A stretch of 9,758 bases of DNA, taken from Spirochaetales bacterium (GTDB taxonomy: Bacteria; Spirochaetota; Spirochaetia; DSM-27196; SLAA01). Made by a program: the position numbers and the translations under genes. The notes beneath the pieces were generated by a model, which saw only the letters and a list, made by a program, of their open reading frames with translations, had not been told where the DNA came from and did not search any database. Location: NCBI GenBank assembly GCA_007126415.1, contig SLBH01000149.1:1-9758 (forward strand). Direction: 5' to 3'. Positions 1 to 7,045 of this stretch are shown one piece after another (the stretch's first letter is position 1; each line of letters opens with the position of its first letter).

Positions 1-1271
1 AGACTGAACTGGCTGACGCAGGCGCGCAGGCCCTCGGTGTGCTCGCTACCGGTGGTTTCGAGCCCAATGGCGCTGACGCCGTAGTACAAGAGCTCCTCGG
101 CGAGCTCGTCACCGTTCATTCCCGGGTAAGACAGCGTGAAGTAGAATCCGTCGCCGATCGGGGTGTCGAGGTCGGTATCGTACACGATCCGAAAGCCGTT
201 CTCGACGAAGTGGCGCTTCATGATCGAGGCGCGCTTCTCGTACTCGCGAACGGCTTCAACGAAGTTGTACTCACCGTCGTTCGCGGCCTTCAGCATCGCC
301 GCAACCGCGTACTGCGCCGAGTGGCTCGCGCCGGCCGTGAGGGTATAGAGCGCGCCATAGATCAAGGCGTGGCCGAACTTGTCGGTGGTATAGTAGCGCA
401 AGAGGTCATCGTAGCGGCGGTTGAACAGCCGGTCCGAGACCATCATCACCCCGAGGCGCTCGCCTGCGTAGCTGAAGACCTTGGAGGTGGAGAGCAAGAG
501 AATGTAGTTGTCGGTGTAGTGTGCAACCGTAGGCTGATACGGCGGCTCACCCGGTTTTGAGTAGTCGTGTCTGAAATCCATCCCGAAGTAGGCGAGGTCC
601 TCGATCACCGTCACGTCGTACTCACGTGATAGCTCTCCGATGGTGCGCAGCTCGTCCTCGGTCAGGCAGACCCAGGTGGGGTTGTTGGGGTTTGAGTACA
701 GGATCGAGGAAACCTGGCCGGTTTTGAGGTGCGACTCGAGCTTATCTCGGAGTTTTTCGCCGCGATAGTCGTAGACGTCGAAGGTTTCGTACTCGTGCCC
801 GAGCGCCTTGCACTGCAGCTTTTGTACCGGGAAGCCCGGATCGATGAACAGCGTGCCTTTTCGATAATGGTTGTTTCGGTTTGCGACCATGAACGCCACG
901 AACCCGCCCTGCATCGCGCCGACGGTCGGCACGCAGCCGGAGGCGTCGAGGTCTATGTTGAGAAACAGTTTTGCGAAGCGTGACGCCTCGCGCTTGAGCG
1001 CGGGCAAGCCGTCGATCATGCCGTACTTTGATGCAACCGTACCGCTGCGCAACGCCTCGATCTGCGCGTCGATGCCGACCTGCGGCGACGGCAAACCCGG
1101 CACGCCCATCTCCATCTTGATGTAGCGCTCGCCGGTCTCTTGCTCTATCTCGTGCACGAGTCGTACGAGCTCACGGATCCCGGCCGTCCCCATTTTCGTG
1201 AGACCGCTTTCCTCGATCTTTCTCCGTACCACCTCGGCGGTGATAGGGGTGTTTCGCTCTGTGCCGCCCAT
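1..1271 (-). CDS. Class I/II PLP-dependent aminotransferase (3' end cut by window edge)
   Basis: The frame is open from an ATG at 1271 to the left edge, giving 423 residues without a stop. Fold-type I aminotransferase hallmarks are in order: SNPNNPT at 193-199 (PLP-binding Asn), EDLAYFG at 224-230 (D225 for the pyridine nitrogen, Y228), STSK at 261-264 with K264 as Schiff-base lysine, GERLG at 270-274, and R416 in GLRACVSQ as the likely substrate-carboxylate arginine. Only roughly 10-20 residues should be missing. The usual Gly after NNPT is Trp here (NPTWVCLT), which marks a subfamily apart from classical AspAT. There is no signal peptide, so it is cytoplasmic. The start is supported by AAGGAGGA 4 nt upstream (1276-1283). 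It is the last visible gene of the ior operon, 32 nt after the acyl-CoA synthetase. By context I infer that it interconverts aromatic (or other) amino acids and the 2-oxo acids used by IorAB; the substrate is not proven by sequence. Confidence 0.93.
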   Translation of the reverse strand, partial: MGGTERNTPITAEVVRRKIEESGLTKMGTAGIRELVRLVHEIEQETGERYIKMEMGVPGLPSPQVGIDAQIEALRSGTVASKYGMIDGLPALKREASRFAKLFLNIDLDASGCVPTVGAMQGGFVAFMVANRNNHYRKGTLFIDPGFPVQKLQCKALGHEYETFDVYDYRGEKLRDKLESHLKTGQVSSILYSNPNNPTWVCLTEDELRTIGELSREYDVTVIEDLAYFGMDFRHDYSKPGEPPYQPTVAHYTDNYILLLSTSKVFSYAGERLGVMMVSDRLFNRRYDDLLRYYTTDKFGHALIYGALYTLTAGASHSAQYAVAAMLKAANDGEYNFVEAVREYEKRASIMKRHFVENGFRIVYDTDLDTPIGDGFYFTLSYPGMNGDELAEELLYYGVSAIGLETTGSEHTEGLRACVSQFS

Positions 1272-1283
1272 ACTGTCCTCCTT

Positions 1284-1317
1284 CGCTCAGCCTACCGCTG
1301 CGCTCAGCTTACCGCCG
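1284..1317. repeat. 17-bp imperfect tandem duplication at the synthetase stop codon
   Basis: Two adjacent 17-bp units, 1284-1300 and 1301-1317, match at 15 of 17 positions (plus strand CGCTCAGCCTACCGCTG and CGCTCAGCTTACCGCCG). The right-hand unit contains the last codons and the TGA stop of the acyl-CoA synthetase; the left-hand unit lies in the spacer just ahead of the aminotransferase ribosome binding site. It looks like a local slippage duplication. No function is evident. Confidence 0.7.
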
Positions 1318-3436
1318 AGCTGCGCTCGATTCTAATTCGTGCGTCTACCGCAGTGATGTGCTCGCGGTTTGCGAGCAGCGGGTTGAGATCGAGCTCGGCG
1401 ATCTCGGGTGCGGTCTGTACCAAGGCCGAAAGCCGCGCCACCGTCTCGGCGAACCGCCTCTCGTCGGTTCCGGCGCTCCCGCGCGTGCCCTGTATAAGCG
1501 GATAGCCCTGCAGCGAGCGAATCGCCCCGAGCGCCTCCGCTTCGGTTACCGGCGCGAGCAGCGTCTTGACGTCATGGAACACCTCAACGAAGATTCCGCC
1601 GAGCCCGCAGACGATCATGTGGCCGAACGAGGGCTCGCGAATCACGCCGGCGAACAGCTCGAGGCCTTCGAGCATCGGCTGCAGCAGTACGCCCACGGCT
1701 CCCTCGATCCGCATCAAGCGCTCAAACTCCGTTGCGACGCGCTCGGTGTCGGAGACACCGGTGACCACACCGCCGAGGTCCGATTTGTGAATAGGCCCTA
1801 CTACCTTCATCACTACCGGAAAGCCGAGCTCCTGCGCGGCCGCGACGGCGCCCGCGCGGTCTGTGGTGGTGTGCTCCCGGGCGCGTGCGATGCCGGCGGC
1901 GTCGAGCAGCGCAGCGGTGGTCTCAGGCGACGTGTACCCGTCGGCGACCGAAGCGAGCGCGGTGCGGGCGGCGTCCCTGTCGATCCGGAGCTCCCCGAGG
2001 CCGCCGGCTGCGTTGGGCGCCTCGGCGGGCGTCCCGGCGAGTGACCCGGCGGACCGCCGCTCGGCGTGATACACGCGCGCGAGGGCGCGCGCGAGCGTGA
2101 CCTCGTCGGGGAAGTTGATGCCGCCGGCGTTCAAGAAGCCTTCGATCTCGCTCTTTGCGTTGATGAGTGAAGGGAGTACAGGGTAGATCGGCTTCGTTCC
2201 CGAGCGCATCTTCTCGCGGAGGACCTCGTAGACCTCCTCAACCCCGAACAGCCCGGGGCTCCCGAAGATCACGATCATTGCGTCTATAGAGGAAAAGCGC
2301 GTTTCGCAGTACTCGATGATGGTGCCGAGCTGCTCGGCGGTGCCGGTCGCAAGAAAATCTATTGGGTTCGCGGTGGAGCTTCCGGGGTAGAGCGCCTCGC
2401 GGAGCTCCTCGGCGGCCGCGGCGCATTCGTTCTCAGGCGCGCTGAGCGACGGAACCTCGAGCCCTGCGTGGCTCAGCGCGTCGGTCAGCATCACGGCCGG
2501 GCCGCCGGCATGGGTGATGACCGCGAGCCGCGGGCCCGGAAGGCGTGGAAGCCGCAAAACCGCCGCGACGCCGGCGAGCTCCTCGCGGCTGTAGCAGCGT
2601 ACGATTCCCGCTTTTTCAAACAGCGCGTCTACCGCGGCGTCGGAGCCCGCGAGAGCGCCGGTGTGCGAGCTCGCGGCGCGGCTGCCGGCGTCGGACGAGC
2701 CGGCCTTTATCGCCGCGATTCGGCATCCTTTGGAGATCAACGACCGCGCGTGTTTTAGAAGCTTCTGCGGCCTGCTGATGCTCTCGATATAGAGCAGCTT
2801 CACCCGCGAGCTCTCGGCAGGATCGAAGTTCTCATCGAGGTACTCAAGCGCCTCCTCAACGCCGATCTGGGCGCTATTTCCTACCGAGAACACCTGTGCG
2901 AAGGTGAGGCCGTTCGGAATTCCGGCCTCCATGATGAACACCGCGGTGGCGCCGGATCCCGAGATGAAGTCGCAGCCCTGCGGTTCGAGGGTCGGGATCG
3001 GGGTGGTGAACACGCCGTTGTAGTGCGGCGTAAGCACCCCGATGCAGTTGGGCCCGATGAGCCCCCCGTCGTGCGCCGAGACGATCTCGACGATCTTACG
3101 CTCGAGCGCGGCGCCTGCCTCGCTTTCCTCGCTGAAGCCGGCCGAAAGAATAATGAAGCCGCGCGTGCCCTTCCGTTCCGCGAGGATTCGCACCGTCTCG
3201 GGGCAGAGCTTGGCCGGGATCGCGAGGATCGCGAGCTCAACCGAAGGGAGCTCCTCTACCGAGGCGTACGCCTCGAGCCCCTGCACCGTGCGTTCCTTGG
3301 GGTTAACCGGGTACAGCGGACCCGCAAATGCGCCCGCCTGTAGATTGGCGAGAACCTTCCCTCCCGGCTTCTGTGTGTTACCGCTTGCGCCGACCACCGC
3401 GATAGAGGCCGGCCGAATCAACTCAGGTACAATCAT
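1304..3436 (-). CDS. Fused ADP-forming acyl-CoA synthetase (acetate--CoA ligase, alpha-beta fusion)
   Basis: This 710-residue protein should catalyse acyl-CoA + ADP + Pi = acid + CoA + ATP in the cytoplasm. The alpha part has a Rossmann CoA-binding domain (SIAVVGASGN, 11-20; GPNCIG, 128-133), a succinyl-CoA-ligase-like domain with the phosphorylated histidine H258 in SSHTGALAGSD (256-266), and a third ligase domain to about 455. An Ala/Gly-rich linker (about 460-485) leads to the beta part, an ATP-grasp domain with VVMKVVGPIHKSDLGGV (541-557), which contains K544 and the second histidine H550, and ELDLNPLLA (681-689). No GNAT domain is attached, so it is not a Pat-type protein acetyltransferase. 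The full length of about 700 residues is normal for the fused form. The start lies 8 nt after the iorB stop with only a weak Shine-Dalgarno, suggesting translational coupling. Next to iorAB it probably handles aryl-acetyl-CoA and conserves the thioester energy as ATP; acyl specificity is inferred from context only. Confidence 0.94.
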   Translation of the reverse strand: MIVPELIRPASIAVVGASGNTQKPGGKVLANLQAGAFAGPLYPVNPKERTVQGLEAYASVEELPSVELAILAIPAKLCPETVRILAERKGTRGFIILSAGFSEESEAGAALERKIVEIVSAHDGGLIGPNCIGVLTPHYNGVFTTPIPTLEPQGCDFISGSGATAVFIMEAGIPNGLTFAQVFSVGNSAQIGVEEALEYLDENFDPAESSRVKLLYIESISRPQKLLKHARSLISKGCRIAAIKAGSSDAGSRAASSHTGALAGSDAAVDALFEKAGIVRCYSREELAGVAAVLRLPRLPGPRLAVITHAGGPAVMLTDALSHAGLEVPSLSAPENECAAAAEELREALYPGSSTANPIDFLATGTAEQLGTIIEYCETRFSSIDAMIVIFGSPGLFGVEEVYEVLREKMRSGTKPIYPVLPSLINAKSEIEGFLNAGGINFPDEVTLARALARVYHAERRSAGSLAGTPAEAPNAAGGLGELRIDRDAARTALASVADGYTSPETTAALLDAAGIARAREHTTTDRAGAVAAAQELGFPVVMKVVGPIHKSDLGGVVTGVSDTERVATEFERLMRIEGAVGVLLQPMLEGLELFAGVIREPSFGHMIVCGLGGIFVEVFHDVKTLLAPVTEAEALGAIRSLQGYPLIQGTRGSAGTDERRFAETVARLSALVQTAPEIAELDLNPLLANREHITAVDARIRIERSSAVS

Positions 3437-3444
3437 CGCAGGCT

Positions 3445-4041
3445 CTACCGTTGCGCCGTGGTACGTGCCTGTTCCGCGAACGTCCGCCCGGCCTGCAGCG
3501 TGGCAAGGTTGCGTTCCACTACGTCATCGCCCTTGCGGCTGAAGATGTAGCGAATGCCGTCCTGCAGCTTCTCGAACTCAAGTGAGATAAAGACCGAGGC
3601 CGCGCCGACCATCACCATGTTCATACCGCGCGCGTTATTGTGCTCCTTGGCGATCGCATCGGCGTCGATCGAAACATGGTTGGGTACCCGTTTCACCTCC
3701 TCGAGCACGCGATCGAGCTCGGGGTAGTTGTCGATATTGCGAAACGGCGTGGTGTTGGTCACGAGCCAGCCCTCGGGTGAGAGAAACGGCAGGTAGCGTA
3801 GGCTCTCCATCGGCTCCACCGAGAGGATCATATCGGCGGCGCCGGCCGGGATAAGGTCGCTATAGATCGGCTTGTCCGAGATGCGCAGGTGCGACTGCAC
3901 CTCGCCGCCGCGTTGGCTCATGCCGTGTACCTCGGCCTGTTTGAGCTGCAAACCGGACTCAACCGCGGCGTAACCGAGCACCGTCGCGATCGAGAGAATT
4001 CCTTGTCCGCCGACACCGGCGAGAATGATGTCTAGTCGCAT
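3445..4041 (-). CDS. iorB: Indolepyruvate ferredoxin oxidoreductase, beta (gamma-domain) subunit
   Basis: 198 residues, the usual size for IorB. This is the small subunit of arylpyruvate:ferredoxin oxidoreductase, corresponding to the gamma domain of the 2-oxoacid oxidoreductase family, and it pairs with IorA in the cytoplasm. Family signs are GVGGQGI at 9-15 near the N-terminus, AEVHGMSQRGGEVQSHLR at 36-53, and ADMILSVEPMESLRYL at 69-84. The start ATG is 3 nt past the iorA stop, and its ribosome binding site AAGGAG (4050-4055, read on minus) lies inside the end of iorA, 8 nt away, so the two subunits are translated together. The homologous small subunits of pyruvate and 2-oxoisovalerate enzymes share GVGGQG, but the partner gene is clearly of IorA type, which favours aryl pyruvates as substrate. 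Confidence 0.93.
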   Translation of the reverse strand: MRLDIILAGVGGQGILSIATVLGYAAVESGLQLKQAEVHGMSQRGGEVQSHLRISDKPIYSDLIPAGAADMILSVEPMESLRYLPFLSPEGWLVTNTTPFRNIDNYPELDRVLEEVKRVPNHVSIDADAIAKEHNNARGMNMVMVGAASVFISLEFEKLQDGIRYIFSRKGDDVVERNLATLQAGRTFAEQARTTAQR

Positions 4042-4044
4042 CGC

Positions 4045-5658
4045 TTACGCTCCTTGTTTGGCGAGTTTTGCGCGCCGCGCCTGGGTCTGAACGCATTCGC
4101 GTTGCGGGATGATGACCGATACGCCCTCGTAGGCCACTTCTTCTTTGATGATCTGCACGAACTCGTCGTGGGTCTTTCGCGTGGGTCGCAGCGTACGAAT
4201 GTGGTCGGGATCTACACCGAGCCCCGCGCAGATCTGTTCGAGCCTGCCGTAGGCGTGGCTGTACTGGCCGCCGGTCATCGCGGTGGTGGAGTTGTCGAGG
4301 ATGCAGACGATCATGTTGGTGTTCTCGATCACCGCGTCGAGGAGCGCGGTCATTCCGCTGTGCGTAAAGGTTGAGTCGCCGATGATCGCGGCCGCGGGAG
4401 TGAGCCCGGCGTCGGCGGCGCCTTTCGCCATCGTGATCGAGGCGCCCATATCGACGCAGCTGTTGATCGCGTTGTACGGCGGCAGCGCGCCGAGCGTGTA
4501 GCAGCCGATATCGGAGAACACGCGCCCGTCGCCGTAGACGTCACGAATCGCGGCGTTGATTGCGTTCATCGAGTCTATATGGCTGCACCCGGCGCAGAGC
4601 GCGGGCGGGCGCTGCACGATGCCCTCCGGTACGCTGCCGCCGGGCTGCGTCTCGAACCCGAGCGCGGCGCGGACGATTGCAGGGTTGAGCTCCCCGTCGC
4701 GCGGCAGCTCGCCGCTCATGCGCCCGCGTACCGTTGCGCCGCGGTTGAGCAGGCCGCGAAGTTGCTCCTCAACCACCGGCATACCGTCCTCAACCACCAA
4801 GACCGCGCCGCACTCATCCACCATACGCTCAACGAGTGTACGCGGGATCGGGTACTGCGAGAGTTTCAACAGCGGATGCGGGCAGCCTTGGTCTTGGTAG
4901 TTCTCCATCACGTAGTTATACGCAATGCCGCACGCGATGATGCCGAGGCTCTTGTCTGAGCCCTCGAAGTACTTATTGAAACGAGACTCGGCCGCTTCCT
5001 GCTCGAACGCGTCCTGGCGGCCGAGAAGCGTCTTGTAGCGTTTGCGCGCGATCGCCGGAAGCAGCACGAACTGGCGCTTGTCTTCCGGCAGGGTAATCTC
5101 ATGCTGGGGGCGCTGGGCGCTGCGTGCCACGCCCGCGCGGCTGTGCGCGATACGCGTGGTGAGGCGCAGGAGCACCGGTGTGTCGTAGCGTTCCGAGAGC
5201 TCGAACCCCTCGAAGCACATCTCGTAGGCTTCTTGCTGGTTGCTGGGTTCGAGGATCGGAACCATCGCGAACTTGCCGAAAAAGCGGCTGTCTTGCTCGT
5301 TTTGCGAGCTGTGCATGCTCGGGTCGTCGGCAACCGTAACGATAAGCCCGCCGTTGGCGCCGGTGAGCCCGGCATTAATGAACGCGTCGGCGGCGACGTT
5401 CAGCCCAACGTGCTTCATCATCGCCATCGCCCGCTTGCCGGCGTAGCTCATCCCGATTGCGGTCTCGAGCGCGGTCTTCTCGTTGGCCGACCAGGTGCGG
5501 TGAACTTTGCCTTCGGCGGCTTGGCGCGAGGTCTGCGCGTATTCCATGATCTCGGTTGAAGGCGTGCCGGGATAGGCGTAGAAGCCGGATATTCCGGCGT
5601 CGAGCGCACCTTGGGCCACCGCCTCGTCTCCGAGCAGCAGTAACGTGTCGTTCTTCAA
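4045..5658 (-). CDS. iorA: Indolepyruvate ferredoxin oxidoreductase, alpha subunit, short form without ferredoxin domain
   Basis: Catalytic TPP subunit that oxidatively decarboxylates indolepyruvate and other aryl pyruvates to the aryl-acetyl-CoA. From the TTG start it has 537 residues. The N-terminal pyrimidine-binding domain carries YAYPGTPSTEIME (27-39), SANEKTALETAIG (57-69) and DDPSMHSSQNEQDSR (111-125). The C-terminal TPP domain carries PPALCAGCSHID (351-362), DIGCYTLGALPP (383-394), and the Mg-TPP motif GDST (427-430) with N456 in LDNST. Archaeal IorA continues into a C-terminal ferredoxin-like domain with two CxxCxxCxxxC sets; this protein stops soon after IIPQRECVQ (516-524) and has none. 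C355, C358, C386 and C522 are placed as expected for one proximal [4Fe-4S] cluster, by analogy with two-subunit archaeal oxidoreductases. It is the first gene of the operon and divergent from the TRAP genes. An ATG at 5697 would add 13 residues but has no ribosome binding site. Confidence 0.93.
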   Translation of the reverse strand: MKNDTLLLLGDEAVAQGALDAGISGFYAYPGTPSTEIMEYAQTSRQAAEGKVHRTWSANEKTALETAIGMSYAGKRAMAMMKHVGLNVAADAFINAGLTGANGGLIVTVADDPSMHSSQNEQDSRFFGKFAMVPILEPSNQQEAYEMCFEGFELSERYDTPVLLRLTTRIAHSRAGVARSAQRPQHEITLPEDKRQFVLLPAIARKRYKTLLGRQDAFEQEAAESRFNKYFEGSDKSLGIIACGIAYNYVMENYQDQGCPHPLLKLSQYPIPRTLVERMVDECGAVLVVEDGMPVVEEQLRGLLNRGATVRGRMSGELPRDGELNPAIVRAALGFETQPGGSVPEGIVQRPPALCAGCSHIDSMNAINAAIRDVYGDGRVFSDIGCYTLGALPPYNAINSCVDMGASITMAKGAADAGLTPAAAIIGDSTFTHSGMTALLDAVIENTNMIVCILDNSTTAMTGGQYSHAYGRLEQICAGLGVDPDHIRTLRPTRKTHDEFVQIIKEEVAYEGVSVIIPQRECVQTQARRAKLAKQGA

Positions 5659-5665
5659 AGCGTAT

Positions 5666-5672
5666 CTCCTCC
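5666..5672 (-). promoter_or_regulatory. Ribosome binding site that sets the TTG start of iorA
   Basis: Read on the minus strand, GGAGGAG lies 7 nt ahead of the TTG at 5658, after which the protein begins MKNDTLLLLGDEA, matching the conserved beginning of the family. The in-frame ATG at 5697 has no comparable motif upstream and would add an unconserved, basic 13-residue tail. Confidence 0.8.
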
Positions 5673-5776
5673 GTAAGCCGTCTCTGTGGAGCCCCATTGT
5701 AACATTGCTATCGCTCCAAGACGAACGAAATTAATCGAGGATCGTCATTTGAATAATTGCTGTAAGGCGCGGATGC

Positions 5777-5812
5777 CCAAACTCGGCAACTTGAGCATGC
5801 CGGCCGATTTGG
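5777..5812. repeat. Imperfect inverted repeat in the divergent intergenic region
   Basis: CCAAACTCGGC (5777-5787) pairs with GCCGATTTGG (5803-5812) over 10 bp with a single bulged C. An alternative shorter stem, CGGCA (5784-5788) with TGCCG (5798-5802), would compete with it. No T-run follows on either strand, so it is not an intrinsic terminator. It may be an operator half or an RNA structure in the iorA leader; function is unknown. Confidence 0.4.
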
Positions 5813-5816
5813 CGGG

Positions 5817-5863
5817 TTGATACGACGCGACGCGTTGCATTAATATGCAACCCAAGCTAAAAA
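5817..5863 (+). promoter_or_regulatory. Candidate sigma-70 promoters for the TRAP operon
   Basis: Two overlapping possibilities precede dctP. The first is TTGATA (5817-5822), 18-nt spacer, TAATAT (5841-5846). The second is TTGCAT (5835-5840), 17-nt spacer, TAAAAA (5858-5863). In either case the palindrome at 5834-5851 covers the -10 or -35 element, as expected of a repressor-controlled promoter. The transcript would have a leader of roughly 85-110 nt. This is pattern matching only. Confidence 0.4.
5834..5851. promoter_or_regulatory. Palindromic putative operator, GTTGCAT-N4-ATGCAAC
   Basis: A perfect 7-bp inverted repeat around a 4-nt spacer (TAAT), 18 bp in all, in the divergent intergenic region. 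Its size and symmetry suit a dimeric helix-turn-helix regulator such as a GntR- or LacI-family protein. No regulator gene is present in the window, so the family is not determined. Its position over the candidate dctP promoter suggests repression by a ligand-responsive factor, possibly shared with the ior operon. Confidence 0.5.
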
Positions 5864-5944
5864 TCATACGTGTCGAGCGCTGAGACGTGAGGCATTGTGA
5901 GCGAGCTCCTGTCGTTCGCAGGTTGAACCAGGGCCGCTCAAACC

Positions 5945-5953
5945 AAAGGAGGG
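5945..5953 (+). promoter_or_regulatory. Ribosome binding site of dctP
   Basis: AAAGGAGGG, 5 nt ahead of the first of three consecutive in-frame ATG codons (5959, 5962, 5965). It is a near-perfect Shine-Dalgarno and decides the start against the longer frame opening at 5887. Confidence 0.8.
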
Positions 5954-5958
5954 AAGGT

Positions 5959-7008
5959 ATGATGATGCGAAGGATGGCTACGGTTGCTGCGATTGCAGCC
6001 TTAGCGGTAGGAATGCTTGCGGCCTCGCCGGCGCTGCACGCGGCCGGCGAGGCCGAGACCGATCAGGTATCGTTGGAGCTTGCCGACACCAGCGCCCCCG
6101 GGCACGTGTTGGTGCGCGCGGGTGACCGCTTTAAGGACGAGGTCGAGGAGCTCAGCGGCGGCGAGATCGAGATCGTGCGCTATAGTCACGGCGAGCTCTA
6201 CGACGCGCGTGGGTTGATCGAGGCGGTTGAGATCGGCTCGGTCGCGATGGGAATACAGCATATGTCGTTTGTGGGCGGCCATTCTCCGGCGCTGGAGTTC
6301 ATCAGCGCGGTAGGGGCGCAAGGGCTCTGGGAGGATGTAGAGCACTATCATCGTTTCATCGATCAGCCCGAGGTGCGGGAGCTCGCGGCCTCGGAGTTTG
6401 AGGCCAACCTCAACCAGAAGCTCCTTGCGATGTGGGACTACGGCTCAGGCATATACGCAGCGCGTAGCGAGGAGTACTTCGTCCAGGATATCGACGATTT
6501 CGCCGGCGCACGCATGCGAACCGCCGGAACCGCTATGGCGGAACTGTACACCAGCCTCGGCGTGAGCCCTGCCGACCTCGACATCGGCGAAGTGTACATG
6601 GCGCTTGAGCGTGGAACGGTAGACTCGTTCAGCACCGGTCCCTCGCGCGTGTATCTCGACGGCATGTACGAGGTCGCGCCGTACTTAACGCAGGACGGAA
6701 CCCTGCCTCGGTTGATCTTCTGGGTTACGATGAACCTCGATACCTGGAATAGCCTCTCGCCTGAGCAGCAGGAGATCATCCAGGACGTCGCAACCGGGCT
6801 CGAGAGTTTCACGCGTAAAGAAGCGACCGCAGATATCGACGGGTTCCATGAAAGCCTTGACGAGGCGGTCGAGTTGTATTTCTTCACCGATGAGCAGATC
6901 GCGGAGGTTCGCGAGATCGCTCAGCCTGTTCTGAAGGATCTTCTCACCGACCGTGCCGGGGAAGAGATGGCGGTACGTCTGTTCGATCTCATGGAGCAGG
7001 CACGCTAA
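5959..7008 (+). CDS. dctP: TRAP transporter solute-binding protein, DctP family
   Basis: 349 residues, normal for the family. This is the extracytoplasmic binding protein that captures an organic-acid substrate and delivers it to the DctQM permease. The signal peptide has a basic start (MMMRRM), a hydrophobic core at about 7-22, and likely cleavage after A28 or A29 (ALHAAGE). The mature part shows the DctP pattern: conserved arginine R187 in GARMRTAG (183-190), which in this family salts the substrate carboxylate, then GVSPADLDIGEVYMALERGTVD (201-222; short segments GEVYMAL and RGTVD are the family-conserved parts), and VTMNLDTWNSL (256-266). The start at 5959 is set by AAAGGAGGG (5945-5953), 5 nt away, and by the signal peptide; a GTG at 5887 would put 24 charged residues ahead of it. 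The substrate is unknown; carboxylate binding is likely, and an aryl acid or 2-oxo acid is suggested by the facing ior operon. Confidence 0.93.
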   Translation: MMMRRMATVAAIAALAVGMLAASPALHAAGEAETDQVSLELADTSAPGHVLVRAGDRFKDEVEELSGGEIEIVRYSHGELYDARGLIEAVEIGSVAMGIQHMSFVGGHSPALEFISAVGAQGLWEDVEHYHRFIDQPEVRELAASEFEANLNQKLLAMWDYGSGIYAARSEEYFVQDIDDFAGARMRTAGTAMAELYTSLGVSPADLDIGEVYMALERGTVDSFSTGPSRVYLDGMYEVAPYLTQDGTLPRLIFWVTMNLDTWNSLSPEQQEIIQDVATGLESFTRKEATADIDGFHESLDEAVELYFFTDEQIAEVREIAQPVLKDLLTDRAGEEMAVRLFDLMEQAR

Positions 7009-7045
7009 GCGATCACTCGGTGTAGGCCGCTGTATTCAAACTGCG

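Larger units (their letters stand above)
5659..5958. other. Divergent intergenic region between iorA and dctP
   Basis: 300 nt with no convincing gene. It is AT-richer than its flanks around 5705-5760 and 5835-5870. It contains an imperfect hairpin (5777-5812), a palindrome (5834-5851), candidate promoter elements for dctP, and ribosome binding sites at both ends. No strong sigma-70 promoter for the iorA side could be picked by eye, and no T-run terminator, tRNA or recognisable riboswitch is seen. Confidence 0.7.

Noticed and set aside
39..560. 173-codon plus-strand frame at the left edge
   Set aside because: It lies antisense to the aminotransferase, whose PLP motifs are intact; no ribosome binding site or recognisable domain.
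1358..2044. Long plus-strand open frame (228 codons) opposite the acyl-CoA synthetase
   Set aside because: The minus-strand frame has clear family motifs throughout; the opposite frame is low-complexity Arg/Gly/Ala typical of GC-rich antisense and shows no domain.
2074..2096. Alternating CG-rich direct repeat (GCGCGCGAG twice)
   Set aside because: It lies in coding sequence for the repeated LARALAR residues of the synthetase and is explained by GC-rich codon use.
5809..5840. Possible sigma-54 promoter (TTGGCGGG with TTGCAT)
   Set aside because: The GG and GC elements are not at the required spacing; the GC of TTGCAT has no GG 10 nt upstream.
5887..5958. N-terminal extension of DctP from a GTG
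   Set aside because: It would bury the signal peptide behind 24 charged residues, while a near-perfect ribosome binding site precedes 5959.
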